From Protula sp. h YS-2021 (taxonomy: Eukaryota > Annelida > Polychaeta > Sabellida > Serpulidae), in contig OX457027.1 in NCBI GenBank assembly GCA_949752745.1, positions 78,733,214 to 78,797,213 on the forward strand: a stretch of 64,000 nt of DNA, read 5' to 3'. Positions within the stretch are counted from its first letter, which is position 1, and each line of letters opens with the position of its first letter. The position numbers and the translations under genes are program-made. Below, one piece after another: positions 33,180 through 47,700 of this stretch. Under the pieces are notes generated by a model. That model had not been told where the DNA came from and ran no database searches. It saw only the letters and a list, made by a program, of their open reading frames with translations.

Positions 33180-33469
33180 CAGATGTTCAGGTGCCAATGT
33201 CTGCTCCAGTCCACAAGCGGAACGTAAACCCGAACATTAACCTGGGCATTGGTCCCCAGCTCTTCGACCATGCCAACAAGCTTGGCATTACCCTGCGCTC
33301 AGCCGGTCGAATGAGAGCCACGCCCACCTCAGCCAGGGACCAGCGTTCGACTCTCAGTACGTCCCATGGTCGTAACAGCGGGCCAGGGAGGCTTCCCCTA
33401 AGCGCTTGGGACCGCCCTCACACGTCAGTCATGAACGAGCCTCAGTATGTTCAAGATTTCGTGGTACCG
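33180..33469 (+). CDS. Unknown gene, first visible coding exon
   Basis: The acceptor is TTGATTTTTACAG and the donor GTAAGT. It encodes VQVPMSAPVHKRNVNPNINL, GIGPQLFDHANKLGITL and an Arg/Ser/Thr-rich stretch ending in NEPQYVQDFVVP. The frame is also open upstream to 33134, so an in-frame start there cannot be excluded. Codon use is GC-rich compared with the flanking sequence. Confidence 0.78.
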
Positions 33470-36400
33470 GTAAGTCTAACATGATTGTCAAACGCATTTA
33501 AAGTTAATCGAGTCTCTGTCGTATCCAAATAAGAAACGACTTACTACGAGTGGCGTCACTGTTCACAGCCTATCAGTGTCGCGTGTAACGTCACTATTCA
33601 ACAGCTTATCAGAATCATGTGTTACGTCTCTTCATGAACCAAAGAACCACTTGCGACATCACTGTTCAAGAGTATCACGCCTGGCATCACTATTATAGAG
33701 CCAAAGTGTTATCTGTGACGTCATTTAAAAGCCTGAGTATCGAGTGTGGTGTTGCTGTTCAAGGTCCTAAGTAGCCTGTGTGCCCCCACTGTTAAAGAGT
33801 CCAAGTATTACATGTGGTGTAATAGAACAAATAATAAATTCTCCACATTTTACTTCGAACAAATGCATAAAAAGCGAGACTGAATCTTTTATCCTCTCGT
33901 TTATAAATAACAGAAAAAGAAAGAATTTCTTGGTCACTACAGACAGTTACCCAATTTAATACTTCGTTTGTCTGTTTTACAGCTGTCTGTTGGTGCGGAC
34001 GAGGAGAATGTCCGGCAGTCCATAGTGCAACATTCATTGAAGTAAGTATTGTTTGTTTGTCTGTTTTTTTTTTTTTTGAACATTTATAAAGATGAGTCGC
34101 ATAATGAAGAGTCGAAAGCCATGAGAGAGACCGAGCTGATGACCATGTTTTTTCGGGCTGTCGAACAACGCAGATCTTGTTATCCAGTGCTGCGCTTTGC
34201 TATTAGCCATTCGGCATTGAAAAAGGATGCCTGATTATATCGTATTTCTGATAAAATATTATCAGATTTTATCTCTCTGATGCAATTTTTTTTTTTGGGG
34301 GGGGGGGGGTTGGGGTAGGGGGTACCGGTCACGTATTTGGAAAGGTTTTTCTCCGCAGTTGTTGCATATTTCAAAAGGGATGTCCTCTTTTTCATGACTC
34401 ACCAAAATTTAAAAGTCTTCATCTAAGTACTTCTATGCCAGTTCAGCCTCTGTTAGTAATCAATCTCCAATAGACAACAACTTTATCTCTTTTATTTCTG
34501 CCATTCTTTATAAACGCTGTCCCCTATCTAGTGAGTACAAGCAGTTCTGTAAAGTGAAAAAAAGAAGAATTTGCCAGTGCGCAAGAAAATGGCGGATATT
34601 CTAATTTGTGATATTTGTAAAATGTTCTGTACTAATCCTTTCAGTGTTCTTTATAAAAGTTGAACAGTATTTTGCAGCACACAAAAATAGCCAAAATATC
34701 GTGATTTCCAGTTTGATTATACTGGTGAAGACGTTGAAATGATGCTAACTAGTCTAAGTTTTCTCCACCGGATGTGTTTTTTTCTACTTTTACAAAAAGA
34801 AATTGAAGAATGCAGGTTTTCAAAGAATTGGCGTAAATGTAACAAAGAAAAAATGAAATTGATTTAATCAACCCTGTTTATATGTGACAAATACATTGGA
34901 GGGAAGCTGTATCTGTATATATTTTTGTCAGTCGTGGAAATACACTTAAATGAAGTTATTAAATTGTGAGATGGCTCCGTTTGAGATGTATTGTAGTTGT
35001 CAGTCTGTCTTGTCCGGGGTTCATGTATTTTGTTCCTGTTTTTTTTTTTTTTTTTGCATATGACAGATCTAATGGAGGCACTTTACTTGAGTCTATTGTT
35101 GTGAAATTATTGGATTATTCGCTGTGAATGAAAACTCTACTCATGAACGAAAATGTCTAGGAAGTTTCGCTTAATCCGATTGCCTGAAATATATCTCGCT
35201 GAACTGAACAAAGGGGAAGGGATCTGAAGATATGGATCATACCTGAGCGTATATCAAGTGATACTTGTTTGTTAATTTGCGCAGGAAATTTTCTTTCTCA
35301 TGTGAAAATGTTTGTGTAAACGGGTCATGTGAGAGAATAACTCTGCCCTTGTCAGTTATGTGGAATTACACATAGATAAGTTTTGTCCATGCATACATAA
35401 CCTCAACACTCGTGTCACGCATGTAACTTCTTGGCGAGGAGTGGCTATTTTTTTTTTTTTGCCGTGCATCCGTCCAGCATATTGTCGGTTACAGGGAGTT
35501 TTAGGTCAGAATATTTTAGTAATTTCATAATTCTCAGTTGCCAAGTCTTGGAATTTAAAGGGGAATATGCCAGTTAAAAATAAAGTCTGATAAGAAACTG
35601 GGGGCTGCATCTTGACAGCTAGAAATAAATGCATTTCCAGGCATTTTTGTTAAATTTGCATGAATTATTTTCCAGTGGTTTTAACATGTTTCGTTTTAAT
35701 ATTTCATGGCAAAGAGGGGTTCGGGGGGGGGGGGGGTGGTGGTTGTTGTTTCACTTGTAGAGGTTAGAAAAGTGTCCTGCGGAAACAGCACTGAGAAGCA
35801 AGGAGCTGAAACGATGGATTTATCTGACTAAATTATCCGCCACACATGTTTTATTTTTTTCAAAGTGGGAATCATTAAATATTTCCTTTTCAAAGAGAAA
35901 AAAAATCAGTTTCCTCAGACCCTTTCCTCAGGTAAGTTCGTCTAGGAGAAATAATTGCGCTTCAAGTAGGAGAACCATCTGGGATAAAATTAGTCCATCT
36001 CTGGTGCCATTCTGTGTCATTTTCTGTATATCTCAATGCCATTAGAAAAAATATGAAGTTGAGTATTCATAGAGAGAAAAGGGTTATTGTTTATTGATCA
36101 AAATGTTCATTGTTGCCCAGAGCTTTCACTTGGCGACCGCGTCGCACTTCGGGGTGGGTACTGTGCGGGGCGGGATGACACATCTCCTAGCACTGAACGT
36201 AATATTTTCGAATGAATTTGAAATATATAACATACAAGCAAACATACTTCAAACATCCATTACTGTTGTTTAGTATCAGTAACCTGGAAATGCTACATCA
36301 ACGGAAAGAACCGCGACCCTTTATGGTCTGCCGTGGGAAAGTCTTCTAAGCTGTGTGTAAGCGAGTCGACTTATTGTATAAACAAAACTCGCGGGGTGAC

Positions 36401-38642
36401 GGGGTGAAGGTCCACGGGGCGAGGCGGAGCGGGGCAAGCCTCAATCCCCGCGGGCCGGGTATGTCCCAGAACCGGTGACAGCTGTATTGTTCACTGAGGG
36501 CATTGCTTATATGCCTACAGAGGGAGTACCTGTTGTTCACAGAGAAAATGTGCAGTTCATATGCTTACTGTTTACAGAGGGAACAAAGCATTGCCGTACA
36601 TGAATCGGGGCACAGGCGGAAACCTCTCGGCGCGCAGTGCGCGGTCCAACGTGTCCGCATCAACCTACCTCAGCAAATACATGGTGAGTTTGGGGTAAAC
36701 TGTGTTCCTCGCTTGTTAACACAAAAAGATGGTGAACTAGAAACTTCAGTGCACAGTGTGTTGCAACACAATGACTGTAATTGGAGGGTTGTAGTATGCA
36801 TAAAATGCTTGTGATTGTCTGGATGCATTATTCCATACACTGCTAGTGACTGGTGTGGTGTATTATACGATACATTGACTGTCATTGGTAGAGTGCATTA
36901 TGCCAGAAAATCCCTTTGATTATTGGAGTGCATTATACCATACAGTGCATGATATTATTGGTGGTGCTTTATGCCATACAATACCTTATATTGTTGGTGA
37001 TGCATTATGCTGAACAGTACCTGTGAGTGTTGGGTCACTGTGTGTTACCGGGTCCCTGCTCATTTCCGGCCCTGTCATGCCATACAGTGCCTGATATTCT
37101 TGGAGTGTATGTTTCACAATGCTTGTGATTTTTAGGGTTGCTTTATGCCATAAAATATATCATTTTGGGTGCGTATTATACTATACAATGATTGTGATTT
37201 TAGGGTGCATTATATCACACAATGCATGCTTTTTGTTGGGGATGCATTTTGCCTGAGATTGCTGGAGTGCATTATACCATGCACTGTGTAATATTCCCCC
37301 TTCAAATTTACACTGTGTTTGAAATTTTGTTAGAAATTGATGTATATTTCATCAAGTTTTTCAGGACTTCTTGGTTTTAAAATGCGTACCTAGATGTGAT
37401 TTCAAAATTATGAACATGTTATTTTTTTCAGTCATCCCAATTATTAAAATAATAGGCATTTCCTGAATCCGTCTATTAAAATTGCACGTCATTCAATAAT
37501 TTTTCACTCTTTTTTATTTTCTGTGTGGTCTCTCATCCTGTCTCAATCGTCTCAATAAGAAACAAGAGCAATCAGTAATTGCCATATCCCCCCGCCGTGG
37601 GTGTAATTAGTAAGGCGGGTGCTGTACCTTGCACTTAAACTAAGTAGATAAAACAACTACACTATATTGATGTTATGCATACGAAGTGAGAACCGAATCC
37701 GGCAAATATTTTAGACTTATCGTCTAAAAAACAAAGTACACATTGAGATCCGGATTTTGGGATTCTAAGTTCAATTACAGATCCAGATCGGCTTCGATCC
37801 GATCAAAACCCCCAAAAGGCACATCCAGATTTCTTGGTTGTTGCGCATATCAAATATGAACCGGATCCGGTCATTAGTTTCGGAGATATCGTCTGGAAAC
37901 CAAAGTACACGTTGAGATCCGGATTTTGGGATTCTAAGTTCAATTACAGATCCAGATGGGCTTCGATCCGATCAAAGCCCCCAAAAGGCACATCTAGATT
38001 TCTTGGTTGTTGCGCATATCAAATGTGAACCGGATCCGGTCATTAGTTTCGGAGATATCGTCTGGAAACCAAAGTACACGGTGAGATCCGGATTTTGGGA
38101 TTCTAAGTCCAACCAGAAAAATAAAAAAAATACGTGAAGAATTCGAGCCAATCCATCCCCATTTGGCATTTTCAATGCCAAGTGGGAAATACAAATCCGG
38201 GTGGCCTTTGATCCGATCAAAACCCCAAAAAGGCACATCTGGATGTCTTGGTTGTTACGCATATCAAATATGAACCGGATCCGCTCACTAGTTTAAGAGA
38301 TATCGTCTGGAAACCAAAGCACATATTTAGATCCGAATTTTGGGATTCTAAGTCCAAATACAGATCCAGATGGGCTTCGATCCGACCAAAACCCCCCAAA
38401 AGGCGCATCTAGATGTCTTGGTTGTTAGGCGTACCAAATATGAACTAGATCCGCGCACTAGTTTCGGAGATATCGTCTGGAAACAAAACTGGCGACAGAC
38501 GGACAGACACAGTGCGTTTCTATATCCCCCGCCACCGTCAGGACGGCGGGGGATAACAAGCTATGTTTGCTGGACTTACATGGTTATTGATATTTACTCT
38601 GCCTTTGATGCCTTTGATATGTCAGTTTTTGATGTGGAGCAC

Positions 38643-38722
<80 letters not shown>

Positions 38723-41700
38723 TAATATATATATATATGTTGAAAGTCTCCGAAGTTCTATGGTTTCCCAAGCCTTTGGATAGACCGCTGGACAACTGTT
38801 TTCTTGGTTAATTACAGTGCAAGTCTGTATTAAGTTTGCCTGGATAGTCTCGACCTTAAATGAGTTCTATTTTCAGATTTTTGTTTGCTTCTTTTGTATG
38901 CTAATTACCTGAAAGCAAAGAGCTGTGGTTGACAACAGTTGTGGAGCTATTTGCTCCAGTATGTATACAAACTCCGCCTCTAAATATTTACCTTACAAAC
39001 ATTCAGCTGGGATACTTTTAGAATTAGTGACAAAGCAAAACGTTTAAATAAGACGGATCAAATTTGAATTTCTCGATAAAAACTGACAAGGCAAACTCAT
39101 TAATGTGTTTGGGTTCTCCTCCAAACTAACCCCGCTAAATAAGGACATGTCAAATGCACAAACAAGACGTACATCTTTGTGGACTTCTGGAGGAGGCTAA
39201 TGTTCGTGCCTGTAAAGTAAACACGCTCTGAAATTAGTAATATTCTAGTTTATTTATTATTTTTTTTAAAGCTTTTAATGGCTGCAGGCTGCAATTTCTC
39301 GTTTGTCAAGAACGTGCACTCAGCTTTCTTTGGCAGGACTTGAATTGAGCGGATGGCCTTTTCCCAATTCACCCAGACTTAATTTGTTGAGTGAAACATT
39401 TTAATTAGTGCTGCAGGATTGTTTCTTGAGGAATAAGGCCGAATTTGGGTGTCATAGTGGCTCAAGCTAATGATATTTCCGGTAACTTAAGTTTGCCAAG
39501 GCACATTACGGTCTGGGTTAGATGAGAGTGTACGGGGGATGCAGGCTTTGAGGAAGGCATTGCACCGAGTCCCTTGGCCTCTCACAAGTGCCTGAATCTC
39601 AAAGAATGATAGAGTATGAGTTATCGCCAGTGTGACACTGGCAAGAAATCATGGCAGGAGACGCCAGTTAACACACAAGTTATCTTCTCCTTTGTGTCAC
39701 ATCACGCTTTGTTATGATGCCTTTTCTGACGTCACGCTCACTTGTATATTTGGCGTTCACAATAAACCAGGCCATGTGATTGTGTGTTTGAGGACGTTCA
39801 AGATTATGTATCATTTCTCTAGATGGGATATGGAATTATCTTAATTTATTAGAGGCTAACAATCAAAGAAAAAAATACAAGGAAACGAGAACATGTTGAT
39901 AGATGTTTTTTCGTTTATCAGGGCCTCTTTCGCTACCTGTCGCAGTATTCACAAAATTTAACTGTGCAGTTAACTGTACCCTACACAAGGGAAATAGATG
40001 ATTTAGCTCAATTACACAAACAATTTTTAAAAGAATATGTTTTAACGTAAATTGATTGATTAACTTTCAGAGCTCTGAGAGCTACAGGAGCAGTTAACGG
40101 AATTGGTTAACTACACAGTTTACTTTTGTGAACACGTCCCCTGGGGGTTTACTGCACTTGATGGTGCTGACATAGAGAGTTAACGAGAAGGCTTTACTTG
40201 CTGGCCATTAAGTAGACGTTGTCATCGAGAAGTGGCCAAAGCGACGCGGCATTAAAAGCATACTTATGAAGCTTAAGATGTAAAGTTAGAAGTAGTCAGT
40301 AAACTTAAAACAGTAAATGTTCTGTTAGAAGCAATCGTCTTCGCTGCTGCGGTCGGTTGAGTCATTCGAGGCAATGGTGTGTGCAAAATTCTGTTTGATC
40401 CCATGCTTGACCTGGTTATGTCATTGCTCGACTGGGCTCAGATTGGCAGTGTCAGGCAGTCGGACAGTTTGTCACGAAGTCAAGCCCTGGTGCTGTGTCT
40501 ACTGTGTGATAGACTGACTCATAAAACTGGCCCCACGCGTCGTATTTGCATATTTACGGGTTGCATTTTCATTTAGTGCCGGAAATTGTCGTCTTAACCC
40601 AGTTTGCTATCTTCCTGTTTAGGCCACTGGTTGTTTCATAAGCAGGGAAAATGATTTTCTTGGGACTCTAATAATGGATTCAAGAATTACGCTTGTTGCT
40701 TTTAAAATTCACTCAGGGTCGAATAACGTGCGGTCTTTCCTACATTTTATAAATTACCTTATTAAGAATCACTTTGATCTAACTTGATAAGGTCAACATT
40801 GTTTCTTTATCGCCACACGTGTATTATTATGCAAGCTAATTTGTTCACTATGGATTTCTTGAGAGCACTTATACGTACACTGCAAGTGATATGTTTCCCC
40901 TGGAATAATTCTTCAGTGATTCTAATAAATTTAGTGATCTCTTGAGAGCACTTATACGAGAGCACTGCAAGTGGTATTTTTCCTCCGGAGTAATTCTTCA
41001 GTGATTCTAGTGAGCGATAATTTTGTCGTATCTTATTTGTATTAAGGAAGGGGCAAATATCTACAGGTTGCGTTTGAGTTGTTGGTATTTCGTGGCGACA
41101 TTTGAACCAAATGACACGAGCAGAGTGCTGACGTATTAGCCCAATTGGGCAGGGCGTCGACCCCAGGACCGTACCTTGTGGCATACTTCAATGATGGTGG
41201 AGACAGAATAGTCCTACATGGCTGCTGCGCATGCTTGGGATGAACATAACAAAGCAGACACGTGATAAATGGCTGGCGACCACAGTGAGCTGCTCAGTTG
41301 TCGGTTATTGTCACTGTGTTGTCTACTCAAAATATTGTCTAATCCTTTACCATTGAGAGTTTGTGACTACGTTGTTATTCAGGCTGTCAGGATGACCAGG
41401 GCAGGAAAAGGATAAGCTGTTCTTCTAATCTCGAAAAAAAAAACATGCCGTCAGATTTGTTAAAAATCGATTAAAAAGGAGAATATATTTTTCCAAAGCG
41501 AAATAATAATGTTTTTAAAATCACTTTCTCCCTTTTTGGTTTGGTTTGCTCTTTCTTTGGAGACAAGCCAGTGTTTTTCTTCAGATTCCGAAATCTGTCT
41601 ACTCTGAGAAACGCTTTTGTCAGTTTGAGACCTTCCAGAAAAAAAAACAACAACATAGCTTTGCTACTTGCTCTGTGAAACGGCAACGACAAAATGACGG

Positions 41701-44700
41701 AGCATTAAAAAGAGAAAAAAAAAGGCCCAAAACATCAGCCTTGTAACACTTAAATATACTCTTTGCAAGTCATTGACTTACTAAGTGTTAAAAACGTAAT
41801 CAAGCATCTTGGCATAGTCGTGCGTCTGGTAAGTTCTTAGAAATGTATGGTATACAGTTGTGAAATGTTATACAGTAAAAATTTGTTAATTTCGAATGGG
41901 CTAGCTTGTATTCATTTGGAAAAGGGCCAAAAGTTGGCGGAATGCCTTTGTGTGCAAAACGAATTAGAAATGAAGCGTCTGGACTTGGGATTTGCCTTTG
42001 CAGGTTCTGTTAGGGGAAATTTTCTTAAACTTTACATGGTAACATAACAAGAAACAAACAAACAAAATAATAACAATAAAACATACAGAAGACGAAGTTA
42101 TGGTGGATAACATAGTAACGTAATAACATTAAGTAATACCACTCAGTAAATTAAAAAAAAAAAACATCAACAAGGCTCGTACATGAATTGTCACCTGTGA
42201 AGCAGGTTATGGTGACTGTGTACTACGTGGACTAGAGTCCTCAGCAAACAATCTTGCTACTTTCCTCGCCCTCAAGATGCATAGATCTTATCAAGACAGA
42301 AAGTAAATGTCGTTTTAAAAAACACAGCCGTTAGTCATTTCGTTTTTGAGCGATTTTGTCAAGCTTATTGTTGAAATGCTGGTGTTTAGTGAAATGTATG
42401 AAAAGCAGTTGGTGTATGTGTAATACGAAAAGGGTTTCGCGCTAATTTAGTTAAAAGTAATACATAATAGCAAAAATTTATCGGCAGATATTCCACAACC
42501 CAACTCTCATTAGACTCATACAGAATGTTTAAGATATTGAATATTCGCATCGCTCAATAGGCAAATGCACAAAACTTTGGGATTCGCTGACCTTGTATAT
42601 TTTGAGTTATCGAAGCTCGAGTTAGCGAATCTATACTGCGCTGAAAAGTTAAATACCACATCCGGTTTCGAAGAGGCACGTTCATTGTCAGAAGATTTAC
42701 CCGTTGGTGAATCCCCAAACACGTCGTGAACACGGTCAGCTGGGAAACGGACGCCTGCTTGAACTTGAAGAGGAGTGATTTTTACTGACTTTTTTTTTTT
42801 CGAGGTGTCAGGTTTTTGTAGATGTTGATACGGCATAACTTCATTACAATAAACACTATTTCTGTCGGGCTAAATGTTCATTATACAGCTGTGTTCACGG
42901 ACGGATGGTTGATTGGCTAGTGGCGGTTATTGACCAATAAGAGGTGTTCACTAAAGGACGTTGGACTGTTCACGTATTGAACATAGATCCTATTTTTGCG
43001 TGAACTTGTGTTTATTTTTTTTTATAAAAGCAGTACAAAACAGCCACCATTAAAAGGAAAAGTAAATTTATGCAAGTTATATTAGCATATTTTGGTTTAT
43101 GCGAAGAGTGGTCAACATTTCAAAGGCAGGCAGTTTTTTTTTTTTTAACAGTAGAAAACTACACTTGCGTGCTGATTTCGGATCCTGGATTGCGTGTTGT
43201 AGTTACGAAGTTTAAGAGGTAGAAGCAATAAATATCATAGCTGTTATTATGACTGTATATGACTGTTCAGCAATTGTTCCGATAAATTTGATTTATGCGA
43301 TGTTTCAATCATTTGTGGGCTTCATTGTAATTACTTTAAACACATTGTGGATTTTTGGATAAAGAGTTAACGGGAATTACAAATACTGCTTAAAAGGGAT
43401 AAAGGTTTGCAGTGAACACAAAAAATTTGATACTTGCTAATTTACTACTCTGCCTACAGTTTGTCTGTAGTCATTGACAGGAAATAGATTTCAGTGATTT
43501 TACTAGCTGTTACTTGAAATGAGCGAATCTTTACATGGCAAATATATACTGCTGTGATGACGAAGACAGTCTAAGTTTTCTTTGAGCATCGCTGAGAACT
43601 TCTCTCCCCGTTGTCCTTGCCTAGTGTAAAGCTTGTTTTGTTCCTCTAGCATTGCTGAGCTGTAGTTAAATCGTCGTGCTATATATTTCTTAGTTTATAA
43701 AGTTCTGGCCATATTGAACACACGTTAAATAGAACTGGAAACTTGATTTGGCCTTTTTTGCTGGTTCAGAGACCTAAGATGCCCTGGAAACTGGTAAGTT
43801 TCTGCGTTTTTTTTTTTTTTTTTTTCAAGCTAAAGCTATATAGTTTTGTAACCTGTTTAGCGGGTAGGAAAGGGAGAGAGGGAGGGGTCAATGTAGAGGT
43901 GGGAGTGGTAGTTAAAACGAGTGAAAAGCAATTTTGATAGACGGTATCAGTTATTTCAGGACCACTCTTATCTGGATTAATTCTGTTTTTCAAAGCAATA
44001 TCGAGAATACTCTCATGTCTTATTATAACGTACACCTGTAAGCTATGAGTACGAGTACATATCGTACGGAATCCTTCCGTTATTTTTATTATTCATTCGA
44101 GATTTAAAGAGCAGTCATACGTGATAAAAAGATGGAGTTGAACACATCTCTACATGTCTTTGCTTCGCACTTGGGTCATCAAAATCAGGGCGATCTGATA
44201 TGTTTTCATGGAGACATCTACATGTAAAAACCATGGACGGCCCACTTGTATAGCGTTTTTGCAATATAAAGAAAATGTGTCGTTTCGCCTCGTAAAAAGA
44301 ACGCCTCCAGAAAAACCAGGCATTGATCCTCACAATGAGCGTACTCTTGCCCTACATTGTTATGTGGCTGTTCGTCTTGTCGCGGATGTAAACACCCCCA
44401 TCACATCCGGGCACTGGAGTATGACGAGGAGCCCTCGTTTCCGCAGCTGCCGTAATGTGGTATTGGATTGCACTAATTTTCCACGTCTTGTTGACAAGTG
44501 TCTGACAGCTTATTGCCTGACTACCCAAAATTTATCAATTAAACATATACAGCTGTACAGTGTTCGCGTTAGGTTTTACAGTCCTTCGTCCCAGCAGACG
44601 CAAAACTTTAGCAATCCTGTGTCCGATGTTCAAATAGCTATGAAAATAAGGATTATTTTTTAAAAGAAAAAAATATTCTGTTGTCATAGTTTTTTGGTAT

Positions 44701-47700
44701 CCAACTGGACGCAGAGCTCTTAATTTCCTGCGTCTATTTTGGCATTTCCGCATACTTTTCCACAAAATGTACGCTGGTATCGCGAACACTGATATATCTC
44801 CAGCGTTCTGTGAAGGCGTTTAGTTGCAGAGCTAAGAACGGCTGAATCATGTTGCAGTGGGGCTTATTCCATCCATTGCTCTTTATGAGGCATAAAGTCT
44901 ATAGGTATTTTCGCTCGTAAGTAAGAGATCAATTAATCCGTGCTGTTAATTGACTGGGACCATTGAAGTTGGATTCAGCCAAGTAAATGGCCTTGACATT
45001 GGCTGATAAAAGCAGCGTGTCTGATTTGCCTCTGTGATTAAACTTAAAATAATACTGGTGTTTTAATTGTATCCTTTGGTCCAATGTTTGAGGAAATTTT
45101 AAGCAAATGGAGAAAACCGAAAATATAGAGGTGAGTGAGTTCTTGGCGAATTAGCGAAGTTCCTCCAGGACGAAAAATTAATTTGAAACTTTTCAGTTTT
45201 CAAACATTAACACTGTCAATCAGTGTTGTTTATGAAGTTTGTATTTTAATTCTCATAGAGAGAAAAAACACAATGTTGATTAAAAGTGTGGAAATATTTT
45301 CTGCCAACTTGGATCCATTTTTTCGCACGATAAAAATTTTCAGATAAGGTGTTTATCACTTAATGTCCAGTATTTTGCTCGGTCCCGATTACTTCCGATT
45401 ATATACTCTTCAATGTTCATCATTTCACGACATTTCACACGGTATGGTCCTTACTTCTGCGCTCTGCTTGCAAAACACTTTATCGGCTCTATCACAATAC
45501 GTTGATCCAGCAGAGATGTGTCCTTGACCTGCTGGGTCAGAACTGGCAGAGTTTGACCAGTTCGTCCGCGAGTACCACGAAATTGGAATTTATTGCTCTC
45601 TTAACAATAAGAAACACAGTAAAAATCTAAAAGTGTTATTATTCGCCATTTGTGGCTTATTTCATCAACGTTTTCCTTAAACAGTAGCTCTAGACGAAAT
45701 AAACGTTATTCGCAAGAAAACTATTGTTTCAACATCGGCGCCATATTCATTTGTTCAACAATTGTATGGTACTACATCTTAAGAAAAAGGAACCCTCAAC
45801 TGATAATGTTCCTGTCTTTTCGCCAGTTGTATCGAAAATGGAACTGTGAAAGTGAGACATTTTTTGAGGTGCAACTGCTTGTTTTCAACTAATAGCAAAT
45901 TGTTGTAATCGTTAATGTCGCAAAGGGCTTTTCAATAAATATATGGCAAAAAAAAATCAGCGGTCGTTTTCATGCGCATATTGTTGTGTGTTACAGTCAT
46001 CAACACCTGCGGAAAGGGCCGCTGTCAAGTCAAGAAATAAAGAAAACTGGAACAACAGTGACCAAGCGCTACGCTTCCAGCATGAGCAGGACCGACGGGA
46101 TGATGGCCTGCGCAAGAAACGCATATCAGAGGTATGCCTGGTGAGAGGTAACGTGCTGGTAGATACGGTAGAGGGGAAGGAAGCAGACCGTGCTTCCAAT
46201 AGCAGGAGCGGTGGGTGGGGGGAAGGGGGTGGTCTGGGTAAAAAAGGAAGTAACCTTTGTGTGACTTGGGCAAGTTTGACGGCCTGACGTATGACCCCCC
46301 CCCCCCCCCACCTCCGTAAAAAAATAAATACTCCACACAGCAGATTCAAATTGTAGTGTTGTCGTTGTCGCTACAGATTAAGCCTCACAGGGTGGACCGG
46401 ATGTACTACATGAGTGGCACGAAATTGGGCATGGGTGGGCGGTACAGCGTGGATCAGGAGGAACTCGAGCGGCTCAAGGAAATGTCCAAGGCGCGGCGTG
46501 ATGCAGCGCATTATGGGCGAGGCCTCAGGTGCGTGGTTTGAATGAGTGCGTGCGCTTCTTTTCACGAAAATGTCCACCCCCTCCTTCCGCGGGTCTCGTA
46601 GATTATAGACGACGGCATTGTACTTTATGTAGCGCGGAAAAAATTAGAAACCAAAAGTTTATAATGCTTAATTAATTTTGCACGCTATTTCTAGAATAGT
46701 TGAATTTTTTAGGGTAAAAATGTTTTATTTTTTGAAGGTAAACACATTTTAATCTATTTGCACGTTGTTCTGGTGGCGGCGCGCCTGCTGTGATAATAAC
46801 AACATATTGACATGACATTAACACTCCATTTCGTATTTGCACAGCATATATTTGTCTACTCAGCATTTGTTTCTGCGTATTTACATTTTAGTTTTTCACC
46901 TATTCAATGTCATTCATACAATTCAATGCCACTTATAGGACTAACATTAAAAAGCCAGTGCGAGCTATTCATCGAATAAGCCCCCCCCCCCCAACACACA
47001 CACACAAACACCTCCCAGTCACATGACTGCATTAGCATAATCGAATTTAATCATGTGCACTCTACTCATTGTTAATTATTTTAAAGTAGAATTCCAATCG
47101 ATCCTCAAGAAATCGAAATTTGGAACAATAATTCGTGATCTCGGAAACTGACATGATATCAGAAATTGATTTTCATGTCTTGCGTTTGTGATAACAGTTG
47201 ATATCTGATTGGTTGTAATCAGATGTACACGTGGTCATATATTCTCTCTGGTTCCATTTTGCCTTCAGTTTCTGCAACCAATGTCTCTTGCGTACATTTA
47301 TATCACGTTCCCTATCTGCATCAGTTTGCATGAATTCTTTTATCATCTGTGCGAATATTTTTCTTGATCGTTGTTTCTTCGTTTGCAGTTGTGATGCTTG
47401 AAGTTATCTCGATAGTACTTACGCTGGCGTAAAGCTTTTAAGGTTCTCCATTGTACTAATTAGCCGCTCTGAAAAATGAGCGGTGGCTTTTTACAAGTTT
47501 GACGTACGTGTGTCAGTCTCATTCTGAACTGAACGTTGCCTTAGGACTGTTTCTTTTTTGTGTGGGCTAACTTTGCGTTCAGCTGAAGTGGAAGTGTGTT
47601 GCCTCAGTTATTATATGTCTCCCCCTCGGGGAGGCATGTATTGTTTTTGGTCGTCCGTCCGGACGTCCGTACGTCCGTCCGTCAGCAGCGACTTCTCAGT

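Noticed and set aside
42516..42836. 106-codon minus-strand ORF and an inverted GATTCGCT pair
   Set aside because: May be the end of an old DNA transposon, but the TIRs and transposase are not identifiable.
44208..44663. 151-codon plus-strand ORF in an intron of the unknown gene
   Set aside because: Composition like translated non-coding DNA; no recognisable motif and no exon borders.
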